Both the position numbers and the translations under genes were made by a program. From an uncultured Sterolibacteriaceae bacterium (lineage in GTDB: Bacteria; Pseudomonadota; Gammaproteobacteria; Burkholderiales; Rhodocyclaceae), in NCBI GenBank assembly GCA_937888595.1, contig CALARK010000020.1, positions 124,001 through 188,000 on the forward strand: a stretch of DNA of 64,000 nt. The letters are read 5' to 3'. The notes under the pieces are model-generated. The model saw nothing but the letters and a program-made list of their open reading frames with translations, had not been told where the DNA came from and ran no database searches. Positions 58,393 through 64,000 of this stretch are shown here, one piece after another; within the stretch, counting starts at the first letter, position 1, and every line of letters begins with the position of its first letter.

Positions 58393-58713
58393 TCATGTGG
58401 GCGTCGCCAGCTTGAGCCCGACGATGCCGGCGACGATCAGGCCGAGGCTAACAAGGCGTCCGGCCGTCGCCGGCTCGGCGAAGAGAATGATGCCGAGGAT
58501 GGCCGTGCCCACCGCGCCGATGCCGACCCAGACCGCGTAGGCGGTGCCGACCGGCAGCGACTTCATGGCGACGCCGAGCAGCAGGACGCTCGCCACCATC
58601 GCCGCCAGCGTCAGCGCCGTCGGCCAGGGGCGGGTGAAGCCGTCCGTGTATTTGAGTCCGATGGCCCAGGCGATTTCGCACAGGCCCGCGAGCAAGAGAA
58701 TGGTCCATGCCAT
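58393..58713 (-). CDS. SMR family exporter, SugE/Gdx type
   Basis: A 106-residue four-helix membrane protein of the small multidrug resistance family. The conserved Glu is in LLAGLCEIAWAIGLKYTDGF, and VGTAYAVWVGIGAVGTAILGI is typical of the SugE/Gdx branch, which exports guanidinium. It starts 10 bases after the dinG stop with AGGAG overlapping the stop codon, so it is translated from the dinG transcript. No guanidine riboswitch is seen upstream. Confidence 0.88.
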   Translation of the reverse strand: MAWTILLLAGLCEIAWAIGLKYTDGFTRPWPTALTLAAMVASVLLLGVAMKSLPVGTAYAVWVGIGAVGTAILGIILFAEPATAGRLVSLGLIVAGIVGLKLATPT

Positions 58714-58722
58714 GGAGGGCTC

Positions 58723-60711
58723 CTATTCTTCGAAAAAGGCCTCGACCTCGGCGATCTCGCGCGTGCGTCGCATCGGCGGCAGGCTCTGCCAGATGCGCCG
58801 GCCGTAGGGTTTGTCGACGAGGCGGGGGTCGCAGACCATCAGCACGCCGCGGTCGGCCTCGTCGCGAATCAGCCGCCCCGCACCCTGCTTCATGCTGATG
58901 ACCGCGCGCGGCAACTGCACCTCGAAGAAGGCATTGCGGCCCTTGCGCTTCAGCGTATCGATGCGGGCGGCGAGCACCGGGTCGTCGGGTGGGGCGAAGG
59001 GCAGCTTGTCGATGACGACGAGCGAAAGCGCCTCGCCGCGCACGTCGACGCCCTCCCAGAAACTCTGGCTGGCGACGAGGACGGCGTTGCCGAGCTGGCG
59101 GAAGCGGTCGAGCAGTTCGGTTCTCGAGCCCTGCCCCTGCATCATCATCGGCATCTCCAGCCCGGCGCGGGCGATACGTTCTTCGATCAACTCGTGGATG
59201 CGGCGCATCGCACGCAGGCTGGTGCACAGCACGAAGGCGCGGCCGCCGGAGGCGCGAATCGCGCGCCAGCAGGCCTCGACGACGGCGTCGGCATACTCGG
59301 GATGGTTCGGGTCGGGCATGCCGGTCGGGCAGTAGAGCAAGGCGTTGCTCGGGTAGTCGAAGGGGCTGTCCCAGCGGCCTGTGGCCGCCTCGGCGAGGCC
59401 GAGCGCATCGCGGTAATGGCTGAAGTCGCTGCCGACGGCGAGCGTTGCCGAGGTGAAGATCCAGGCGCGCGGATGGCCTTCGAGCTGTCTTTTGAAAATC
59501 GGTGCGACGGAGAGCGGCGTCAGGTTGAAGCTGACGCCCCAGGCCGTCACTTCCACCCAGCGTACCGGCGGATAGTCTTCCCCCTCCTCAGCCAGCCCCG
59601 CCTTCTCGGCAGGGGAACCGGTTGGCGCCGTCCCGCCGGCGCCGACTTTTTCCCAGTGCTTCAGCAGCAGCACGAGTTCGCCGCAACGGCGCAGGCAGTT
59701 CGCCAGCCCTTCGGAACGACCGGCCTGGCTGTCGAGGTGGCGGCCGAGTTCATCGAGTTTTGCCTGCAGGTCTGTCAAGGCGTCGATGGCCTGCGGATGC
59801 TGCTGCCATTGCGCCATCGCGAGGCGCCCTTCGTGGCGGAAGGCCAGGCGCAGGTCTTTCGCCGCCTTTTCGACTGCGCGGCAGGCCTCCTGCAGGGGTG
59901 CGTAGTCCTTGGCGGCGGCGATGCCTTCGAGCTTGGCATCACGGGCGAGATCGAGGATCTGCCCGGTGCCGACGCTTTCGCCGAAGAACAGTCCGGCGAC
60001 CTCGGGCAGCTGATGCGCCTCGTCGAAGATCACCGTGTTGCAGGCGGGCAGCAGCTCGCCCATGCCGTCGTCCTTGAGCATGACATCGGCGAAGAAGAGA
60101 TGGTGATTCACCACGACGATGTCGGCCAGCAGCGCCTCGCGCCGCGCGGCGAGGACGAAGCAGTCCTTGACGTGGGCACACTCCTGGCCGAGGCAGTTGT
60201 CGCGCGTCGAGGTGGCGAGATGCCAGGCGCCCGAATCCTCGGGGACATCGCCACACTCGGCCTTGTCACCGCTCGCCGTCACCTTGGCGAAACGGGCGAT
60301 GGCATGCAGGTGCGTCACCTCGGCCCGCGTGTTGAGCTTGCCGCCGGCGAGCGCCCGATCGAGATGATGCGGGCAGACGTAGTTCGCCCGACCCTTGAGC
60401 AGCGCGATGGTCGCCGGTACGCCGAGCGCATCGCGCACCGCCGGCAGGTCGCGGTTGAACAGCTGGTCCTGCAGGGTCTTGGTGCCGGTCGACACGACGA
60501 CCTTGCCGCCGGAGAGCAGCGCCGGCACGAGATAGGCAAAGGTCTTGCCGGTGCCGGTGCCGGCCTCGGCCACCAGCAACCGGTTGGCTTCGATAGCCGC
60601 CAGCACCTCGCGCGCCATCGCCAGCTGCTGGTCGCGCAGGCGATAGCCGGGAATGGCGCGGGCGAGCGGTCCGTCGGCCGCAAACAGCGAATCGAGATCC
60701 GGCTTGCTCAA
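58723..60711 (-). CDS. dinG: ATP-dependent helicase, DinG/YoaA type
   Basis: A 662-residue XPD-like superfamily 2 helicase. Walker A is VAEAGTGTGKTFAYLVPAL, the DEAH-type box is VIFDEAHQLPEV, and cysteines of an iron-sulfur cluster are visible in NYVCPHH, DNCLGQEC and VKDCF. Motif VI is MKQGAGRLIRDEADRGV. The start is TTG at 60711, overlapping the upstream stop as TTGA. Residues 354-362 (KVGAGGTAP) come from a perfect repeat copy in a variable linker. It lies in the recO-pdxJ operon. Confidence 0.92.
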   Translation of the reverse strand: MSKPDLDSLFAADGPLARAIPGYRLRDQQLAMAREVLAAIEANRLLVAEAGTGTGKTFAYLVPALLSGGKVVVSTGTKTLQDQLFNRDLPAVRDALGVPATIALLKGRANYVCPHHLDRALAGGKLNTRAEVTHLHAIARFAKVTASGDKAECGDVPEDSGAWHLATSTRDNCLGQECAHVKDCFVLAARREALLADIVVVNHHLFFADVMLKDDGMGELLPACNTVIFDEAHQLPEVAGLFFGESVGTGQILDLARDAKLEGIAAAKDYAPLQEACRAVEKAAKDLRLAFRHEGRLAMAQWQQHPQAIDALTDLQAKLDELGRHLDSQAGRSEGLANCLRRCGELVLLLKHWEKVGAGGTAPTGSPAEKAGLAEEGEDYPPVRWVEVTAWGVSFNLTPLSVAPIFKRQLEGHPRAWIFTSATLAVGSDFSHYRDALGLAEAATGRWDSPFDYPSNALLYCPTGMPDPNHPEYADAVVEACWRAIRASGGRAFVLCTSLRAMRRIHELIEERIARAGLEMPMMMQGQGSRTELLDRFRQLGNAVLVASQSFWEGVDVRGEALSLVVIDKLPFAPPDDPVLAARIDTLKRKGRNAFFEVQLPRAVISMKQGAGRLIRDEADRGVLMVCDPRLVDKPYGRRIWQSLPPMRRTREIAEVEAFFEE
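59627..59650 (-). repeat. 24-bp dispersed repeat, copy 19 (inside dinG)
   Basis: Perfect match (24/24). It is sense, read as KVGAGGTA, followed by a low-complexity segment rich in Pro, Ala and Glu. Confidence 0.92.
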
Positions 60712-61502
60712 TCCAGGGCGTCCACCTTGAGCCAGACCTGGCGGCTTTCGACACCGGCAGCCGTACCGTAGCCGGACAGGCCGCGGCCGTCGCGATCCAC
60801 CTGCCGGTTCACCCCGCCGAGCGGCAGCCATTCACCGAGGCGGCCAGACACCGTGGTGGCGATGCGCCGCACCTCGACGCTGCCATGGTCCGTGCCAGTC
60901 GCATCGTTGGCGGTCGAGATTTCCAGCATCACGCGATCACCGGCGAGCCGCGGCTGGACATAGAAACCGCTGCCGATGTCGCGGTAGACAACGCTGTCGC
61001 TGATCGCGTATCCGCCGGGTACCGGCAGGTACTGGCGCATCGGGATGGGCAGCGACTGGCCGGCCTGAATGAAGGCGCGGCCCCCCTCGATGGTTTGCAC
61101 CTGCTGTGCAACGTTCTCGCGGGTGCTGCGGCGGGTATCCACCACCCGGCCCTGCACGGTGCTGCCGCCGGGACGGATCTCGATGCGGGCACCGGCTCCG
61201 GACTGGGCGTTCGATGCCTGGCCGTCATGGCGTACGCTGATCAGCAGGCGCCGCGACGGTCGGTCGAGCGTCGCGATCACCTGGCGCAGCTGCTCCAGGT
61301 TGGCCGGCGTGGTGCGGATGATCAGCAACTCGTTACTGCCGGTCATCGCACCCCCCGGTGCCAGCAGCGACCGCAGTTCGGGAATCAGCTGGTCGGCCAG
61401 GCGATGATTGAGGCGGATCGTTTCCATGGCGTCCTGAGCCAGGGCCGGAGCGAGGCAAATGCTCAGCAGCAGCAAGGACAGCCAGCGGCGCAGTGTCTTC
61501 AT
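60708..61502 (-). CDS. Secretin N-domain-like exported protein
   Basis: A 264-residue protein with a signal peptide (LSLLLLSICLAPALAQ). The central part (LLIIRTTPANLEQLRQVIATLDRPSRRLLISV) matches the NolW/secretin N1 repeat, followed by a region like the start of a secretin channel (QTIEGGRAFIQAGQSLPIPM). It is too short to form a full outer-membrane channel, and no secretion genes adjoin. It lies between nagZ and dinG with 10-base and overlapping junctions. Its function is unknown. Confidence 0.7.
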   Translation of the reverse strand: MKTLRRWLSLLLLSICLAPALAQDAMETIRLNHRLADQLIPELRSLLAPGGAMTGSNELLIIRTTPANLEQLRQVIATLDRPSRRLLISVRHDGQASNAQSGAGARIEIRPGGSTVQGRVVDTRRSTRENVAQQVQTIEGGRAFIQAGQSLPIPMRQYLPVPGGYAISDSVVYRDIGSGFYVQPRLAGDRVMLEISTANDATGTDHGSVEVRRIATTVSGRLGEWLPLGGVNRQVDRDGRGLSGYGTAAGVESRQVWLKVDALD

Positions 61503-61512
61503 CGCAAGCGTT

Positions 61513-62535
61513 TCAGGCGAGCAGCATCCGGCAGGCTTCGCGGCCGGCATCGTACAGCGGCAAAGCGGCCAGGGCCGTACCGTCGCCCGCTGGCAGCAGT
61601 GCGGCGATCCGCCCACTACGTACCGGATCGGGCCCGGGCCGCCAGCGCTCGAGCAATTCGGTAACGGTCTCGGGCCTGTTGCAGACCGGCATCATGTCGC
61701 ACCCTGCCGCCCAGGCGGCCTGCGCACGCTCGACGATGCCGCCGGCGACGCTGGCACCCTCCATCGACAGGTCGTCGCTGAAGATCACGCCACGGTGGCC
61801 GAACTCGTTGCGCAAGCGGTCAATCCACACGGGTGAGAAACCGGCCGGCCGGGCATCGACCTCGGAATAGATGACGTGGGCCGGCATCACGGCATCGAGC
61901 TTCAGGTGGCGATACGGCAGCAGGTCATCCGCCATCGCCTCGATGCTGCGATCATCGACGGGAATCGCGAGGTGCGAATCGGCGGAGACGCAACCGTGGC
62001 CGGGGAAGTGCTTGCCGCAGCAGGCCATTCCCGCTTCGCGCAGTCCTGCGATGAGCGCACCGGCCAGCGCGATCACCGCCTGCGGATCGCGGTGGAAGGC
62101 ACGGTCGCCGATCACGCCGCTGACGCCATAGTCGAGATCGAGCACCGGAGTGAAGGACAGGTCGACGCCGCAGGCGCGCAACTCCGCCGCGAGCGTGAAG
62201 CCGATCGCCCGGCTCGCCGCGACGGCTGCAGCGGCATCGCGATCCCACCAGTCGCCGAGGCGACGCATCGGCGGCAGGCGCGTGAAGCCGTCGCGGCAGC
62301 GCTGCACGCGGCCGCCTTCGTGATCGATGGCGATCAGCAACGCCGGATCGCGCAGCGACTTGATGTCGGCGCACAGGGCGGCGAGCTGCGGCGGATCGGC
62401 ATAGTTGCGCGAGAACAGGATCACGCCGCCGACCAGCGGGTGACGCAGGCGCTCGCGCTCGGCATCGGTCAAGGCCGTGCCGGCGACGTCGATCATCAAC
62501 GGACCGTAGTTCACTGGACTACCGGGCGCGCTCAT
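61513..62535 (-). CDS. nagZ: Beta-N-acetylhexosaminidase
   Basis: A 340-residue glycoside hydrolase family 3 enzyme that removes N-acetylglucosamine from anhydromuropeptides in peptidoglycan recycling. The motifs AIDHEGGRVQRCRDGFT and CCGKHFPGHGCVSADSHLAIP carry the catalytic His/Asp loop. The nucleophile Asp is in GVIFSDDLSMEGA. It overlaps acpS by 4 bases. Confidence 0.95.
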   Translation of the reverse strand: MSAPGSPVNYGPLMIDVAGTALTDAERERLRHPLVGGVILFSRNYADPPQLAALCADIKSLRDPALLIAIDHEGGRVQRCRDGFTRLPPMRRLGDWWDRDAAAAVAASRAIGFTLAAELRACGVDLSFTPVLDLDYGVSGVIGDRAFHRDPQAVIALAGALIAGLREAGMACCGKHFPGHGCVSADSHLAIPVDDRSIEAMADDLLPYRHLKLDAVMPAHVIYSEVDARPAGFSPVWIDRLRNEFGHRGVIFSDDLSMEGASVAGGIVERAQAAWAAGCDMMPVCNRPETVTELLERWRPGPDPVRSGRIAALLPAGDGTALAALPLYDAGREACRMLLA

Positions 62536-62909
62536 GGCCGCTCCGCCACGACAAACGCCAACGCATGATCCGCCTCGTCGCTGATGGAAAGGTGGCAGAC
62601 CCAGCCCCGTGCGGCGATCCAGGCGGCGAGTTCCTCGCCATAGGCGAAACCCGGCTTGCCGGCAGCATCATGCGTCACGGCGATGGACGGCAGCAGGACG
62701 GGCGCGCGGATGCCCGTGCCGAGCGCCTTGCCGAGCGCTTCCTTGGCGGCGAAACGTTTGGCGAGGAAGCGGCCGGGATCAGCGCTGGCGCGGCAGTCCG
62801 CCCGTTCTTCGGGCGCCAGCAGCTTGTCCAGCGTCCGCTCGCCATGGCGCTCCCACATCGCCCGCAGGCGGGCGATGGCGACAAGGTCGGTCCCGATGCC
62901 GTGGATCAT
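62532..62909 (-). CDS. acpS: Holo-[acyl-carrier-protein] synthase
   Basis: A 125-residue enzyme that transfers phosphopantetheine to ACP. Motif GIGTDLVAIARL and FLAKRFAAKEALGKALGTG hold the metal and CoA ligands. LSISDEADHALAFVV closes the fold. It overlaps pdxJ and nagZ by 4 bases each, a conserved arrangement. Confidence 0.95.
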   Translation of the reverse strand: MIHGIGTDLVAIARLRAMWERHGERTLDKLLAPEERADCRASADPGRFLAKRFAAKEALGKALGTGIRAPVLLPSIAVTHDAAGKPGFAYGEELAAWIAARGWVCHLSISDEADHALAFVVAERP

Positions 62910-63646
62910 GCGGCCCGGATCAGCTGCTTCATCTCGCGTACCGCCTCGCGCAGGCCGACGAACACGGCGCGGCTGACAATGGCATGGCCGATGTGCAGCT
63001 CGCGCACGCCGGGCAGTGCGGCGATCGGCTGCACATTGACGTAGTTGAGCGCGTGGCCGGCATTGAAGCGCATGCCGAGCTGCACGATCGCCGTCCCGGC
63101 GGCGCCGACTTTTGCCAGTTCGGCCTGCGCGGCGGCGGATTCGATGTCGCGGCCGTATTCATGAAAAGCGTGCGCATAGGGGCCGGTGTGGATCTCGCAG
63201 GCCTGCGCGCCGACGCGGTGGGCGGCGTCGACCTGTCGCAGGTCGGCGTCGATGAACAGGCTGACGTAGACGCCGGCGTCGCGCAAGCGTGCCACCACGT
63301 CCTTCATGCGCGCTTCCTGCCCGGCGACGTCGAGGCCGCCTTCCGTGGTGACCTCGTGACGCCCCTCGGGCACCAGGGTGGACATCTCCGGCTTGATGCG
63401 GCGGGCGATGCCGATCATTTCATCGGTCGCCGCCATTTCGAGATTGAGCTTGGTCTGCACGGACTGCCGCAGCAGTTCGACGTCGCGGTCTACGATGTGA
63501 CGACGGTCCTCGCGCAGATGCACGGTGATGCAGTCCGCGCCGCCAAGGTGGGCCTCGGCCGCCGCCCAGACAGGATCGGGCTCATAGGTGCGGCGGGCCT
63601 GCCGCAGGGTTGCCACGTGGTCGATATTCACGCCCAGATCGATCAT
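62906..63646 (-). CDS. pdxJ: Pyridoxine 5'-phosphate synthase
   Basis: A 246-residue barrel enzyme that makes pyridoxine phosphate. Motifs are LGVNIDHVATLRQARR, GADCITVHLREDRRHI, EMSTLVPEGRHEVTTEGG, and FNAGHALNYVNV. Residues 178-186 (KVGAAGTAI) come from a repeat copy; compared with relatives as I recall them, the helix length is unchanged, so native residues seem replaced. It lies between recO and acpS. Confidence 0.96.
   Translation of the reverse strand: MIDLGVNIDHVATLRQARRTYEPDPVWAAAEAHLGGADCITVHLREDRRHIVDRDVELLRQSVQTKLNLEMAATDEMIGIARRIKPEMSTLVPEGRHEVTTEGGLDVAGQEARMKDVVARLRDAGVYVSLFIDADLRQVDAAHRVGAQACEIHTGPYAHAFHEYGRDIESAAAQAELAKVGAAGTAIVQLGMRFNAGHALNYVNVQPIAALPGVRELHIGHAIVSRAVFVGLREAVREMKQLIRAA
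63090..63113 (-). repeat. 24-bp dispersed repeat, copy 20 (inside pdxJ)
   Basis: Matches 23 of 24 positions. It is sense, read as KVGAAGTA, in a helix before the conserved AGHALNY. Confidence 0.9.
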
Positions 63647-63661
63647 TTTGCTTTCTCCACT

Positions 63662-64000
63662 TCACATGTCCTGCAATTCGACGAACACCCGCCGCGTCTG
63701 CAGCGTTTGTCCTGCCAGCTGGTGCGCGAGCAGGTGCCGCATCAACTGTTTGCTCTCCGCGAGGCTGCGCGGATCCGCGTAGTCGTCAGCGGCAAGCGCC
63801 AAAAGCGTCCGGCCCGAAACGGGCTGTCCCGCCACCGTCTCGTCCTCGGGTACGGGACCACGCTCGAGCTGGTAACGATACCGCGCTTCCGTCTCGACAG
63901 GACGGCCCTGCGCATCGCGATCCAGCACCAGCCCGTAGCCCAGCTCCTTGAGGAACACCTTCTCGAAGCGCCGCAGCTCCGCGGCTTCGGTCGCCCCCCG
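63662..64000 (-). CDS. recO: DNA repair protein RecO, C-terminal part (5' end beyond the window)
   Basis: The frame is open to the window edge and gives 112 residues of the C-terminal part, with RRFEKVFLKELGYGLVLDRD typical of RecO (the LLxxLGY helix). Zinc-cysteine residues of some RecO proteins are not seen in this part. RecO loads RecA on SSB-coated DNA. The order recO-pdxJ-acpS is conserved in betaproteobacteria. The stop is 15 bases before the pdxJ ATG. Confidence 0.88.
   Translation of the reverse strand, partial: RGATEAAELRRFEKVFLKELGYGLVLDRDAQGRPVETEARYRYQLERGPVPEDETVAGQPVSGRTLLALAADDYADPRSLAESKQLMRHLLAHQLAGQTLQTRRVFVELQDM

Overview
The window is GC-rich chromosomal DNA from a betaproteobacterium, most likely of the Rhodocyclales or a neighbouring order. 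This placement rests on gene order and protein likeness read by eye, not on a database search. Supporting runs are gyrA-serC-serA-pheA-hisC-tyrA-aroA/cmk-rpsA, tRNA-Leu-tig-clpP-clpX-lon-tRNA-Val-ppiD, and recO-pdxJ-acpS-nagZ. Almost all of the sequence is housekeeping. No rRNA, CRISPR array, insertion sequence or prophage is visible, and no gene-free stretch exceeds 300 bases.

Layout. 1-11408 (minus strand): a tightly packed operon for DNA gyrase A, serine synthesis, phenylalanine/tyrosine/histidine synthesis, a fused aroA-cmk, and ribosomal protein S1 (cut by the window edge). 11526-14467 (plus): an MtaD-like deaminase, an OmpA-family protein and ubiG. 14469-19468: an oligopeptide-type binding lipoprotein, fabI and ppiD. 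19526-25598 (minus): tRNA-Leu(UAG), trigger factor, ClpP, ClpX, Lon and tRNA-Val(UAC), a protein quality-control block. 25642-28609 (plus): hpnCDE for squalene synthesis. 28596-32341: a STAS protein, the divergent ybbA/tesA pair and the divergent selD/selU pair. 32338-35421: a methyltransferase, rsuA and a YbiT-type ABC-F ATPase. 35491-39629: a large PilJ-like/HAMP/PAS/GGDEF/EAL protein and a Crp/Fnr regulator. 39847-46215: DUF2062, Na/Pi transporter, methyltransferase, ADP-forming acyl-CoA synthetase/GNAT fusion and tag. 46202-48799: clpB. 49021-50716: a small AT-richer accessory module (HTH/ImmA-IrrE peptidase plus DUF4411 PIN-like protein). 50906-53124: CoA-transferase and phasin. 53126-56692: molybdenum cofactor genes moaE, moaD, moeA, mobB and an ATP-grasp-like protein. 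56727-58713: a small membrane protein, a zinc-ribbon/PD-(D/E)XK-like protein and an SMR exporter. 58723-64000 (minus): dinG-type helicase, a secretin-domain protein, nagZ, acpS, pdxJ and recO (cut by the edge).

The most unusual content is a dispersed 24-bp repeat with consensus AAAAGTCGGCGCCGGC followed by RGGACGGC. I count 20 copies (19/24 to 24/24 matches), about one per 3 kb. It has no stop codon in any of its six frames. Eleven copies (two in hpnE) lie inside coding sequence without breaking the frame, in aroA-cmk, gyrA, a binding protein, hpnC, hpnE, selU, clpB, moeA, an ATP-grasp gene, dinG and pdxJ (12 sites counting both hpnE copies). Five sit directly on a stop codon, four of them in exactly the same phase. 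Two inverted copies bracket the accessory module at 49-50.7 kb. I know of no described family with this sequence. It could be an in-frame mobile palindromic-type element, a DNA-uptake-like or chromosome-maintenance motif, or a post-transcriptional element.

Other points of interest are likely sigma-32 promoters before clpB and lon, each abutted by a degenerate repeat copy; a hairpin that would hide the Shine-Dalgarno sequence of the Crp/Fnr gene; an 84-bp in-frame insertion in a methyltransferase; and two head-to-head gene pairs whose start codons overlap or nearly touch.
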